From Sipunculus nudus (Eukaryota; Annelida; Sipuncula; Golfingiida; Sipunculidae): DNA of 64,000 nucleotides. Made by a program: the position numbers and the translations under genes. The notes beneath the pieces were generated by a model. It was not told the DNA's origin, searched no databases, and saw nothing but the letters and a program-made list of their open reading frames with translations. The stretch spans positions 20,313,079 through 20,377,078 of the forward strand of contig CM049307.1 in assembly GCA_026874595.1 (NCBI GenBank), given 5' to 3'. This document shows positions 12,531 to 25,035 of the stretch, in pieces (position 1 is the first letter of the stretch; each line of letters begins with the position of its first letter).

Positions 12531-13436
12531 ATCCCTCCATTACCTCCAGAGCTCAAACTTCATTGTTTGACTGATATCTCTCCAAATGCAAATATAAAAA
12601 TATTTGTTTCTACATTAGAATTCTAAAATGCTCACATTGTTTTTAATGTGTAATCCAGGAGAGGTAAACTTTCTGAAAAAGGACAAACAATTCTAAGTTG
12701 TACAAGTTTTAATAAATGAAAAAAAAGCTTTCAAAGACCTTTACTTTAGGCTTTAGTTATACTCATTTCCAAAAAAATCATAAGTTCTTTCATCAGATTT
12801 ATGTTTTATGTGATTCTTGCCCTAAATGGACTAATTCAAGGTCAAGGTCACTTTAGAAGTAAAGGTCATTACCCCTTTTAATAGGATTCCTTCTCTCAGC
12901 CTAACCATTGCACATCTGATGTTTGATAAAGACTGTTCTAATTGTTTTGAGTTACCCTGCTTACAAGACTTGTGTATGGCAGCAGTGAAGATGGCTTGAT
13001 CTTACTGATACCACCGTATCCATCAGCCTGGAGATACAATAACAAATATAACCACATGAAATATTAGATCATTCAGGTCAGCTGTATTTTATCCTGAAAG
13101 AAAAAATATAAAACATGGTGTTTTATGTGTAAATATCAAGCTTGAAAATTTCCCCAAGCATGACAATATGTGACTGAATATTTTTGTGGAACTGTAGAAA
13201 ATCAGAAGAGGCACCTACCACAAACCTCGATCGAGTTGAGGGGGAAGGGCATTCAGCCTCATCATGAAGGTGATGGACAATGAAGCCAAAGGTTAATTAG
13301 TACATCACTGATTCTAAGAGAAATACCTTGATTTTCTTTCCACCAGCTAAAGTCAAATGTTTTCAAGTTTTCATTCCACCTTTTATCAGGTGATATCTCA
13401 CATGAAGCAATATACTAAGTGGCACTTAAATCTTTG

Positions 13437-13437
<1 letters not shown>
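12531..13437. other. Unique DNA, one AAGGTCA direct repeat
   Basis: No gene seen. TTCAAGGTCAAGGTCAC (about 12836-12852) holds two tandem AAGGTCA half-sites, a motif that recurs in several repeat families of this window. Confidence 0.4.

Positions 13438-13520
<83 letters not shown>
13438..13520. repeat. (AT)n microsatellite
   Basis: More than 80 bp of nearly pure TA dinucleotides with a single AAAT interruption near 13498. The open frame crossing it is an artefact of the repeat. Confidence 0.98.
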
Positions 13521-14018
13521 GCGCTTCTAAGGAATATCTGTCAGGGTTACTTATTCAATTTAAAATATCTGTGCATGAACACTATTGTTGCTCTATTGTT
13601 ACTTTGGGCAACCTTTGTTATTCCATCTTAATGTTATAAAAAACTAAATGATTGGCTCAGATGACAATGAAAGCTATTTAAAAGGACCTGATAAATATTT
13701 TGATGGCAGATAAAAAGGTAGATCTGATTTGTATAGCATATTTATTTCCCTGCACCAAGATTGGGGTGGTCCTCCAAAAAATTTTTGTCCAGTATCTAAT
13801 GGCTTCATTTATGACATATTAATTTGATCCTTTCATTCTGTTCTGCAGAATACACCGGCTTTACCTAATTGCTATGGCTGATAATTTGATTGTGAAGATG
13901 AAACAATTAAAAATCAATATGTAACATCATTCTACCTAAAATATGAATACACAGATGCATTTTTCTATACAATAGCTAGCACTGGATATTTATTTTATAT
14001 GTCACAGCACAGGACAAA

Positions 14019-14020
<2 letters not shown>

Positions 14021-14073
<53 letters not shown>
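14021..14073. repeat. (AT)n microsatellite, target of the TRIM insertion
   Basis: Pure AT dinucleotides running up to the LTR at 14074. AT dinucleotides resume on the other side at 14504, so the LTR element sits inside a TA-rich site. Confidence 0.97.
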
Positions 14074-14077
<4 letters not shown>

Positions 14078-14230
14078 ACGAAAACAAATTGTTCAGAGGA
14101 AAACATTGGGCCGATCAGGGATTAGAACCCATAACAGTGGTGCACAAGTTGGGCGTACCAACTACTTCACTAGAAAAGCAAGCTTCAAAAGCATGACAGT
14201 TCCGTCCGCTTTCATGTGCACCCCGTAACA
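14074..14230 (-). repeat. 3' LTR of the TRIM, with the same tRNA-like body
   Basis: Minus strand: AGTAGTTGGTACGCCC aligns with the A-box region of the other LTR, and GGTTCTAATCC is again 10 of 11 to the B-box, with a different base substituted at the same position. The two LTRs have clearly diverged, so the insertion is not recent. Confidence 0.65.
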
Positions 14231-14348
14231 CACCCCCCTTAAGAGCATTCTGCTATCAGAACAAGACTAATTATCCCAGGAGGCACATTTTGGTGAGCTC
14301 ACTCCCTGGGTCACAAAGTTCACCGTCACATTGGACAAGCCCCCATTT

Positions 14349-14503
14349 TGTTACGAAGACAAATTTTTCAGGGAAAAATACTGGGCCGATCCTGGATTGG
14401 AACCCATAACAGTGGCGCACATGTCCAGCGTACCAACCGCTTTGCTAGCAAAGCAAGCTTCACTAGGGAGACAGTTCGTCAGCTTTAATGTCACCCCGTA
14501 ACA
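14349..14503 (-). repeat. 5' LTR of the TRIM, with A-box and B-box tRNA-like body
   Basis: Minus strand: TAGCAAAGCGGTTGGTACGC resembles a tRNA D-arm/A-box, and GGTTCCAATCC matches 10 of 11 B-box bases (GGTTCGANTCC). The distance from A-box to B-box is about 43 bp, as in tRNA genes. The acceptor stem is not obvious, so this is a tRNA-like promoter region, not a tRNA gene. Confidence 0.65.
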
Positions 14504-17500
14504 ATATATATAATATTACTGAGAATCTTTCTGTTGGTATAAGTTCTTTACTTCCAGTGGTTCTCCCCTCCCCTTCCCCCTGGTAATTTTGCAAAGTCTA
14601 AGTTGTTTATTACTAACCAAATATTTTGGTCTCATTTCACTTCTAAACTTTATTTATAGATTTAATTAATTTGGTATTTTGTCTTTGCAGTAAATATATT
14701 AAAATATTTCACCTGATACTGATCAGAGTTTATATTAATTGTCCTAGATCAAACTCTGGTTGGTCTCCTTCCTAGTAGAAACTGCAGCCCTACAAGTATA
14801 AACCTCATAATAAGACAAAGAGGACAACTCAGCAGGGGAACAGTATGAGTTGAAAGTTCACACTTCTATAGCTAAGTCCTTGGCCCAGGGTCTCGGCATA
14901 GAAGTTAAAATTTGTTCTACATGTTCCAGAGTACTGAGGCCTACGAACACTTAAGCCATACTCCGTTTAAGGAGAGGGGAATTGATTGTGTGTGTGTGTG
15001 TGGGGGGGGGGGCAATTTAAAGGGAGATTAGTCCCAAAATCTGAAGTCAAAGTCTCATCTAAACATCTAATTATTAGATCATTCATCACTGTGACATGTC
15101 TTGTTTCAGATTATCTTGTATCTCTCAGTTTCTCACCATGTGTATCTTTAAGTTTTGATTACAGCCCTTTTAAAGCTCTCTCACAGCATGCACAAAGAAG
15201 CTTGTTGGCTGTGTCAATCAGCATACACAGGGTGCAGAAACAAATTTAAATGCATTTTTATTTGCAGAGGAGCATGCTCACACACAACAATCAATTTCCT
15301 TCATTCATGACAACATATGCTTTTGGATATGGGCCAAAACATTTTGGGACAGTCACACATGTAAAGTGTTTCGATTTGACTCACCGGTTAGAAAATGTTT
15401 TGATCCCTAAACTCCTTTGCAGGTTTCAGAACATATTGTCTTAACCAAGGAGTTTTAACATCTTGTTAAACCTTCTTGGCTTAACTGATTAATAAATGTT
15501 TAGATCTGCCATCTGAATGTTTTTAAACTATTTCATGCACACTCATTTGTCTGATAAAAAAAAAACATGAATGAATACCTGAGGAAACATTTATTCACTA
15601 AGATTCAAATAAAATTGGAAATTGCCAGATTTAAAAATCAGAACTGTGGGAAAACTGACATTCAGATAAATGATACATGAATAAGCTGATTCAAAATACA
15701 CCTTGGCGGATAATATACTGTGTATGGTCTGCTCGCTGAGAGTGTACGTGATGCCATGATATAAATGAGTGCGAACCTTTCTAGACCCTGAGAGCTACTT
15801 GTTCAATAACAGGCAACAAATAACTGGTTCTGTGTTCCTTGCAGGCAATACTAATTTGTAATGATGCCATTCCAGCAGGGAACTGCAGCAAAAAGAACAT
15901 TAGGATAGAATGATGGATTGCCCTATTAGCTATTCTGAATTCATTTTGATTAAACTGGGTCCTGGACATCCATTTTAATGCCTGGAGCAGCACTGTCAAC
16001 AATAGTGCAAGAATCTCACTTTTACTAATTTGATTATATAAAGATAGATAATGTGGCTTGAAGTGAGGTAAGTTCATCTTCAGAAATGTACATCACAGAA
16101 TGATAATGGAGTATGGTTAAAAAAGGCTGGAGGGATCAATTACTGCTGGATATTAGCAGTATAACAACATCCAGCACTGACTGCTGGTTATACAAAAGCA
16201 GACCTGGCAATCTTTTACTGTACATTAGCTAAACTTTGGGACTACCATGGTTTCTATACTTGTAGCAGATTACCACCAAAGTGGTATTTGAATGAAGCTG
16301 GGATAGTGGTTTTAGCTATTGATTTTACCTCAATTATAACAAATGCAAAATTGCATTTTCTGTGTGACATAAATCAAGCTCTTATTACTTGTATACTTTG
16401 AACATAAATGTATAATTTGTTTGTGCACAGACCTGTAAAGTCAGATGGAAGGGGGAAAATGGCATATGCCATTATCCTAAGTTTAATTTTCTAAACAGGA
16501 CAGTTTTTAGTATAAGCTTGCCTGCTTTTCCTCAGTGTCATCCATGGTTTAAGACAAAACTTTCAACTCTTTTTATATTCATTCATTCACAAAATGTGGA
16601 ATAGACACACACTATTTCTAAACATGTATATCAGCTGAATATCAAAACCATTACAACAATGCTAATAATGCATATTACGTGAAAGTGCTAAAATCATGAC
16701 TTCAAAGTAGAATTATGAGCTGTATAAAGAAATACACATCTGGGACTAATTCTGGCAAATTGTTAAATGGACCAAAACTTCAAAGCAATCTGCTGTGCTG
16801 GTAATCATATTCCTAATATTTCAGAAATATTTCTGAGGTCAGCATATTTTAGATATTCATGACAACTAAAAGTCTAAAAATGTATGGGATTACAACTTGA
16901 TATCATATTATCATATCTACCATAGTCTATCAGAAGTATGACATTTCTGCACAATGAGAAAGGATCCCATATACATTAACCTGTATTGGGAAATGTCTGA
17001 TACTTGAAATTACTGTAGGAGGATTAACATGCATGACATTTACATTACCATGTTTAAGTTGTTTTTAAAATCAGAAATAAGACTGTTTTAATGGCTTTGG
17101 TCTTGTTTCTTTTTCCCTATAATACAATGACAGGATTAGCTGTTTCTCAACTACAAAATTACTCCCATGTTATTTTGATTAGTAATTAACCTTGATATGA
17201 GCATGTTGTAAAGGTTTTCCCTGTAATAAGCCCCAGATGCATCCTTCCTGCATTTATTTTGCTTACTACGGCATCAGGTATCTGATTAATTAAAGCTAAT
17301 GAGAATCTCGGCTTTTACTACTTTTGAGTTCACTAGAGATTCTGCCAGCATATCATATGTCTGTCAGGGTATCTGTCAATAAATTCAATATTCTTCTCTA
17401 AGCATCTAGACTAATCATGCTCCAATAATCGAGATAATTTCAGTTTTTAGAGGTGAGTTTCCAGACCTGTTTACCTGACTGAAATAAAGCCATAGAATTA

Positions 17501-17930
17501 AAACTAAAGATAAATGTGAAGCTTGAGCAACATGTTAATAAATTAGAAATTATAATATATTTTTATTACTAAGAATATACTGGCCATAATTCTTTTAGCA
17601 AAGGAAATTTTACAAACTGTCAATAATGATATCTTAATGGACCATCCACAAAACTTTGGCCAATCTGGGCATGGAGCAAAGTACAGATAAACATACATAG
17701 ATCATATAAAAAGTAGAATACCATGAATTTTCAATATATCACAATATGAAATGTCAAACCTAGAAAATGACTTGAATAAACAAAATATTACTGAAAGAAT
17801 TCTTGGAAATAATAAAAAAGATTTAAGAACCACATGACATCAAAACCAAGCAAAAACCAGTGTTGGCTTGGGCCATATATCCACTTAAATTAAGACAAAC
17901 ATTCAAAATGAATATAAAAGAGCCACATAT
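14504..17930. other. Unique AT-rich DNA
   Basis: A short (TG)n followed by a G run lies at about 14985-15012. Otherwise no tandem structure, terminal repeats or convincing exons. Confidence 0.5.
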
Positions 17931-17931
17931 T

Positions 17932-18080
17932 TCACAAGATCCACAAATATTCACAAGATTCACAAATATTCACACAATTCACCAATATTCACAATATCCA
18001 CCAATATTCACAAGATTCACAAAAATTCACAAGATCCACAAATATTAACAAGATCCACAAATTCACAATGTGCACAAATA
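17932..18080. repeat. 19 bp minisatellite, about 8 units
   Basis: The unit TCACAAGATCCACAAATAT recurs at 17932, 17951, 17970, 17989, 18008, 18027 and 18046 with an exact 19 bp step, then degrades. Confidence 0.95.
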
Positions 18081-19800
18081 TTTACTGTATTTTTTATTTA
18101 TAATGAAATTCTTTTCCCTCCAAATTTGACAAAGACCCAAGAGTATGATTTTTAAATTTAACACTCTTGGGATGTCACAGTGCTAGATGATTCTTTCAGC
18201 TGATGATGGATTTCTAATATTCATAGTCCCATGCATCATCTCATCAACATCTGTCAAAACTTTACAATCACATACTGGTATGTATATGTAGCTGGTGTCA
18301 TTGACATCTACTGTGATATATAGTGTTGTTTCAGATATTAAATTAACTGTTTTTCTCAAAGTCTTAGCAAGCAATGGTGCTGAATCTCTTATACTTAATA
18401 AGTGCTAAAAACTCTTGCATTTGATTCATTAGACCACATTTGAATCCAATTTTGGCTGGAGTGCCTTATTCCTAAAGTGAATGTTTTTATTTTTATGAAC
18501 CGTCTCTGTATGTGAGGGATTATTTTCAATACTGATTTGTCAAAATCAAACCATTCTATGAATTCCTTGGGTGTGGAATGATGTTTCTTTAGCTTTGCAT
18601 GAAGACTAATATCTCATATGGTTTAAATTGGTTTACTTCAATTAATAAACATATAATATTAAACAATATAAAATATTAGTATTTTAATTTTTAAACTGGT
18701 GTGAAAATATGGAATTCTTTTCAGTATAGGATTCATACACCTTCAGATATCTATAAATTTTAAATGTCACTCTCTAATCAATGATATGAATTTTCCGTCA
18801 CATCATAAATTACAGGTGCCGCAGGCTGATAGCAAATTTCTTTTCAGGCTTTATATTTCAATTTTTTTGTTTCTAAGTTAATCAATTCAATAAAAACAGG
18901 TGGGCTATTTTTTTTTTTTAACTTTTTCATGAAAGTTATCTGGATTCATGTTGGCTGAAGTAATCTGTCTGGATTCTGTCTGCCTCATGAAAACATGGAA
19001 AGAGCATGAATGATCACATGACAAATCCCTGTAAAGTCATTGGCTATTGATCAAACTGCATGACAAGTGGCAGGAAAAGAGCATGTTTCTTCTTCAGTTA
19101 CAAAATGAACAAAACCATGAAAAAGCACGACACTGCCTCAGTTACTATGTGACGTGTCACGCAACATGATGCTCCCTGTAAGCTAAGCAGTGTTATACAT
19201 TAGTCAGTAGAGCAAACATCTGTATTGAGCAGTACATCACTGGCATAAAAAGTTCAAAACATTCGTTTAAAATCACAACCTTCCATCAGAGGTTGTTTCT
19301 ACTCCAAACAAATCTCTCTCAGTAAGGGATTTATGGATGGCCTAGAATACTTGACTCATCTTTCACAGTTTCAAATCAAAATGGTTACAACTCGAGTAAA
19401 GACTTTGAAGCATTCCCTTTATATGGCATATACACATGCTTATTTTTAAATAACTTATTTTATTAAGTCCTTATCACAAAAAAAATTATTATTTGTCTTG
19501 AAACAATTCTGTTCCAAAATTGTAATGGCCTTTATAAAATCTTATATACCAATATATATAACTATGCTGTAGATGTATTTAGAAGCCCCAGTGAACTGTG
19601 GTGAAACAGTTTCTTTACCCTCAATCAGCAGTCCTGTAACTATTGCTATCATGATTCTGCACAAAGTAAAAAAAAATAAGGTAAGAAAAAGGCATATAAA
19701 TTAATATTACAATTACTCTTAGAAACTGCGGCAAACATAATGCTATTCAGATCAAAATGCTATTTCAGCTATAATTGCAATACATGTGTAACATGTTTCT
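18081..19800. other. Unique AT-rich DNA
   Basis: I see no gene, element end or tandem repeat here. Confidence 0.45.
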
Positions 19801-19804
19801 ATGT

Positions 19805-19965
19805 CCTTTTCTGTTCAATACCCAATATGGCTGATTTTCCAAAACTGAAATGTGGGGATAATATTAGCCCTATAGGTCACGGATGTGTACAATATTTATT
19901 TCTGACATTGACCTTATTTCCAAGGTCATACACTCCACAGCTGATATCCCCCATTACTGCATAGT
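19805..19965 (+). repeat. ~140 bp dispersed repeat, copy 1 of 3
   Basis: CCAATATGGCTGATTTTCC, then AATATTAG, then TTGACCTTATTTCCAAGG and ATCCCCCATTA. The same series recurs at about 21225 and 22555. A G homopolymer follows at 19977-19992. Confidence 0.75.
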
Positions 19966-20470
19966 TGTGGGCATAAGGGGGGGGGGGGGGGGTTGTCGGG
20001 AGGCTCAAAGTGGTCATTTGGTGATGATAACATCCAGTTTGTCTATACCTTTGTCCATTTAATAATTTAAGTATAGGAATATATCTACAATATACTATGC
20101 ATATATCTGAAGGACCTACACTTTATTGATTATTAACAGTCATTTATTGCACCTGAATCATACAAATACACAGACAAATAGTCTGAAATGCTTTTCAAAC
20201 GATATTGAACTGTAATATTTTTTGAAAGCATTATTCATTTTCCAAGGATTTTTCGTTTATCCAGCACAGACCTAGACTTAAAGTTAAAAATAAGATAATA
20301 AACTTAATACAAATAGGTTTGTTTTAATATTGCTATACTGTTATAGCATCTCATCTAATCAGAAAATGTAAAGGCTCAAAAGACAAGGTACTTCTTTATT
20401 TACATCACAATACAGCCTGTAGCCCTACAAGCTGATGATACATGTTCTGCTCAAGTACCATACTTTGTGA

Positions 20471-20693
20471 TCACGAAATACAAAGACATGGATTTATTAC
20501 GAGATTTTCATTTGTAGCTTCATGTCTGACTGGCAGATTATTTGTGACGTGAGAGATGCTCCTAGGAAATAACTTCATCAGCTTCAGACGAGGCTGACAG
20601 CAACATAAGTGGCTGCCAGCAATGATGTACTCATCTCTGGCTTGTCTGGTCTGCTCTGACATTTTCTCCATTGACCCCTCTGACCCATCCTTT
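20471..20693 (-). CDS. Exon-like open frame, unknown protein
   Basis: On the minus strand an open frame of about 80 codons passes through KDGSEGSMEKMSEQTRQARD and then EYIIAG, before turning cysteine-rich and less protein-like (SHLCCCQPRLKLMKLFP). The first part is polar and helical in character and GC-richer than its flanks. Splice sites are weak: CAG acceptors precede it (near 20703) without a pyrimidine tract, and GA|GTACAT near 20626 is only a marginal donor. If real, the exon probably ends soon after QARDE. I cannot name the family. Confidence 0.3.
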
Positions 20694-21224
20694 AATGTGT
20701 CCTGTTTTGATGCTCATCATTGCTTGTTTTATTGCTTGTTATTCCCACCACTGTGCAGCCTTAAGAGCCTCTGCTAAAAAAACCAAGCCACAATCTCCTT
20801 AAATGCAGGAGGCTACTAATAAAAAAATACCTGTAATATACATATATTCATAAAACCTGTTTGGCAATGTATCTTATGTTTAAAAATTGCAAGATTAGTG
20901 CATATTTCCAGGATATACCAATCTATATGTAAAGAAATGTATGAAAAAATATACATCTGTGAATACTCCAGTGAGTAATAATGTGTGCCCTCAACCTGAC
21001 AGCGGCTGGTCTAAAATTAGAATTAAATGACCAACCACTGAATGTCCAAATATATATGCCCCCCTCCCGTAGCCCACTGGAGAGAGGGAGGCTTACAGGG
21101 GTTGATGAGCTTATTTCTGTATCAATATTTAATTCTAATTTTATGGTGTGAGGACTTTCTTGGTTCCAACCAAGTACAAAAACACAAATTACATTTTTTT
21201 TGTTTTTAATTCCATGTTTGTGCT
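20694..21224. other. Unique AT-rich DNA
   Basis: No gene, element end or tandem repeat seen; a CCCCCCTCCC stretch lies near 21061. Confidence 0.4.
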
Positions 21225-21360
21225 AGATCTCCAATATGGCTGATTTTCACAAACTGACTGGATACAATATTAGTAATAGGAGACTGATTTGCATCTGGTA
21301 TTCATTTTTTACCTTGACCTTATTCCAAGGACAAACACTCCATAACTAATCCCCCATTAA
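21225..21360 (+). repeat. ~140 bp dispersed repeat, copy 2 of 3
   Basis: GCTAGATCTCCAATATGGCTG through ACCTTGACCTTATTCCAAGG to TAATCCCCCATTAA. The F1 element at 21361 begins immediately at its right edge. Confidence 0.75.
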
Positions 21361-22540
21361 TTGTATCCGCCAAAATAGAGTTTTGCGGATACTATGTTTT
21401 CAGCTGCACGCCGCCGCCGCCACGTAGGTGTCCGGAGAACTCCTCCGTAACCGCTGGGCAGAATTTTACGAAACCCGGGATTATGTTCAGGTCACATGTG
21501 AACTGCTGCGCCCCGATTTTGTTTTGACCTCCGACCTTTCCTCTGCGCTCTGCGTCCGTTTGTGCGTCTGTTTCCACACATAAACCCACATATCTCGGGA
21601 ACTGTTTGACGGATCAGGAAAATTTTTTTGCACAAATGTAGCCCTTGGAGGGGCTTTATAACATACACAAAAAATGGTGGCGCCACCTGCAACCATGTTT
21701 GCACGGTGTCCATCTGTTCGTCTGCCTTGGGTTAAAATCACTCATATCTCTGCAGTGATTTGACTAATTCACCTGAAATTTGGCATGCGTATACATCCTG
21801 GATAGCTTTTCTGATTTTATGACAGGTGGCGCCACCTACATTCACGTTTACCCTGCAGACATCCAAGCTCATATCTCGGGAATGGTTTGACCGATTGGGC
21901 CAAAATTTTGCAGGTGTATAGATCTCACATAGCTCTTTATCATACGCAAAATTGGTGGCGCCACCTGCAGCCATTTTTGCACAGCTCCCACCTGTTTGTC
22001 TGCCATGGGATAAAATCATTCATATCTCGGCAGTGGTTTGACATATCTGCCTAAAATTTTGCAGGTTTATACATCCCCAACAGCTCTCTTGATTTTATGA
22101 CAGGTGGCGCCACCTGCATTCTAGTTTATGCAGCAGACATCCAAGCTCATATCTTGGGAACCGTTTGACCGATTGGGCCAAAGTTTTGCATGTGTACAGT
22201 TCTCACATAGCTCTTTTTCATACGCAAAACTGGTGGCGCCACCTTCAACCATTTTTGCACAGCGTCCATCTGTTTGTCTGCCACGGGCTAAAATCACTCA
22301 TAAACATATAGTGGTTTGACTTATCTGCCTCAAATTTTGCATATGTATACAACTTGGACGGCTTTCTGGATTTTGTGGTAGGTAGCGCAACCTACATACA
22401 CCATTTGGCTGCAGACATCCATGCTAATATGCAACACTTCACTCTATTTCCCCTTGCCACTCAATCCATGACTCACTTCACCCGTTCCACTCTGATTTAG
22501 GCTAATACACGTAGTCGCTTGTCGACTACCCGTATTCTAG
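21361..22540 (-). mobile_element. F1 element copy C (minus strand)
   Basis: The left edge is the 3' end in reverse: TTGTATCCGCCAAAATAGAG followed by TTTTGCGGATAC, which fold into the terminal hairpin; then a CGCC-rich tract. The right edge is the 5' end in reverse, GTAGTCGCTTGTCGACTAC (perfect 7 bp arms) then CCGTATTCTAG. Five perfect GGTGGCGCCACC copies start at 21676, 21825, 21954, 22103 and 22232, spaced 149, 129, 149 and 129 bp, the same alternation as in copy A. Open frames of up to 93 codons in it are repeat by-products. Confidence 0.87.
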
Positions 22541-22552
22541 TTATTAATCCCT

Positions 22553-22700
22553 TTTTGGTCTAGATCTCCAACATGGTTGATTTTCAAAGGCTACCCTTTG
22601 AGCACAATATTAGTAACAGCAAGGTGACAGATTTGCACCTGGTATTTATTTTTGACCTTGACCTTCTTTCCAAGGTACACACCATAGCCTATTACCCATT
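22553..22700 (+). repeat. ~140 bp dispersed repeat, copy 3 of 3
   Basis: GGTCTAGATCTCCAACATGG, then TTTTTGACCTTGACCTTC and TTTCCAAGG. Together with copy 2 it brackets F1 copy C, so C landed in or beside a tandem pair of this repeat. Confidence 0.7.
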
Positions 22701-25035
22701 ATCACTCAGTTCTATCCCTCTTTCTGCAATATGGCTTACAGTTGTGGGAACCTGGGATTCATTGTACCTGCATTCTACCTGTTATTGGCCCTCTTTGAAA
22801 TGCCCTTTTTGTTTAAATTGGATCTCTTAACTTTAACATGTTAAATATTACATAAATAACTAAATGCAGACAAAAGTTTTAAAGTGCTCAAACGAATGTA
22901 ACCATAAAGGTATTACTTTAATTGTTCATTTTATGGAAAAATAAGGTACTTTGAAGTTATTATACATCTGAAAATTAAAAAAAAAAACACCATTTAACTG
23001 AAAGCATATTCTGTATGAATAATAACAATAACATCACTATTATGCTTGGCACAGCTGAAAATAACTTTTAATTTGCAATTATGAGACTAAAATGATAAAA
23101 GGTCTCCACTTAAACTTCAAAATTATGCGAAAAAAGAATTTCCAGGTAGCCTAAATGATCATTTTTTTTCTCAAGGTATTCCATGTCCACTGGATGAAAT
23201 TCTCAATTAATCACATCATACAGGTAACCAAGTAATTACTTAGTGATCACTGGAAGTTATCATCTGAAAGAACAGCAGTTATGGAAGAAATGAAAACTCA
23301 GTTTTAATTAGAGATAATTATGGATTTAATTACACTTAACTCCAAACTTATTATTTTATTCTTACATTTTTAATCTTCCATCAAGGAAACATAGGACATA
23401 TTGCAAGCCACTTACGAATCTGCCTATGATTTAAGGCAGGTTTATTCAGGCTATATAATTTTTTGCCCAGGCACTGAACTGACATTACACTTTAATGAAA
23501 TCATTTAATTTTTCTAGCTGATTCAGTTATTAGTCAACAAGGATTATTATAGACGTAATAATAAAACAAACAGTTCATGATCTTACATAACCTTTTAAGA
23601 CCCATATTAAAACTTGAAAAACTTGCTTTATAAGTACTGATATCATGCTTACAGCTTCAAGGCAAAATTGGAATAGAAATATCCATGACCCATTTTATCC
23701 TAAAAAATGATTGGTTTATTTCAAATATTTACATTTCTTGATGCTGCACAATGTTTGTATATAGTCTTACAAGTCATATGTAAAGCTATTGTAGATAATA
23801 AATCATGTACAATTCTTATCTGATATCACAACAAAATTTTGTATTTGAGAATTCTTAACTGTCAAGGGTGTACAGACCTGGTCAATTGGAAGCTAATGTA
23901 TGAATATTCTTTCAATATATTAATGTAAGACTTCCTTGCCAATTCCCTATCACTGGAGATGGTACTACTATACCATATACACTTATGGTACCGGTATACC
24001 AATAGTTTTTGCAGACAGCAGACAGTTAAAGCATCTTAAGAATATCTTCTTGGGATGGACTTTTTGTAATGATCCAGGTTGTGTATTTATACAGAGTACA
24101 AATAAATGATCTAATAAGCATTTTTAGAAAAAAAATAAATGAAACCTAAGGGTGCAGAATAATTCATGTGAAATGTGGATATCAGTAACAATGTAAACAG
24201 ACATTTATTGTATCATATCATATTATCAAAATTTTGTGTTGCTGCTCATTTAAGAATTTCATTTATACTTTAAAACCACCAGCATATATCCAAGTATTAG
24301 TTCGCAAATAAATAATTGGGAACAAGCACGTGAATGTAAACGACAACAAAGCTGAAACCTATTTCCAATAAGGGAGGAACTGGAAAGAATAACTTTCCAG
24401 AGGAAAGCAGATTGAGGATTTTTTTAACATTTAAAATAATGCTGTGATACTGCATGGTTTGAAAATCAAATGACACAGAGAGTATTAAAGGGAATGCATA
24501 CTTCCATCAATGGCAGAGTTTTATCTTCAAAACTTAATAATTCCTCACCTAAAGGACCAGCTCTCCAGGTATTTCTTTGAAATCCGTTATCTATTTTTAA
24601 AATTAATCTTAAATTTTAGATATCTTATGTTAAACACACAGACAAAACTTCCATACAAATCGATTCTCCTCCCTTGCATCATTACTAGATTTTCTTCTGA
24701 GACTGTATTCTTCCCATCTTTCATAAAAGTGAGTTACATTATTGTCTTTTTTGTGCATATTCTATTCTCACATTTCTCAATTTTTCCATACAAGCTTTTT
24801 CTAAGGATGGACCTTCCTCTCTATTTGTAGCCAGATTTATATATTATTTGACTATCAAAGAATTTTCTTTGAAGGGTCTACCTATTACATCATATAAAAC
24901 AGTTGTTACATTAATATATACCTGCATCTGAAGCAAAACAAAGTTTTCAACCAAAACCAACTACTTCTCCTAATTTTCCTTTCATGTCAATCCAAAGGCT
25001 TTTCAGATATCTTGAGCACAGCATATAGGCAAAAG
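22701..25035. other. Unique AT-rich DNA
   Basis: No supportable gene. A 106-codon frame at 24510-24830 lacks splice or compositional support. Confidence 0.45.

Larger units (their letters stand above)
14074..14503 (-). mobile_element. Miniature LTR retroelement (TRIM) with tRNA-like LTRs
   Basis: Two direct repeats of 157 and 155 bp (14074-14230 and 14349-14503) both run TGTTACG...CGTAACA, the TG...CA ends of LTRs. They flank a 118 bp interior. On the minus strand the interior starts three bases after the 5' LTR with TGGGGGCTTGTCCAA (14345-14331), which matches 12 of the first 13 bases of a tRNA-Pro-type primer-binding site. It ends with the purine tract AAGGGGGGTG (14240-14231) directly against the 3' LTR. 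Flanks are ATAT on both sides, compatible with a 4 bp target duplication, though the microsatellite makes this ambiguous. There is no gag or pol, and 118 bp is too short for either. This fits a terminal-repeat retrotransposon in miniature (TRIM), mobilised in trans by a Ty3/gypsy-type element (inference). Confidence 0.8.

Noticed and set aside
13419-13631. Open frames of alternating I and Y at 13.4 and 14.0 kb
   Set aside because: Translation of AT microsatellites.
14349-14503. A functional tRNA gene on the minus strand
   Set aside because: A- and B-box-like segments are present, but there is no convincing acceptor stem, and the same segment lies in both LTRs of a retroelement.
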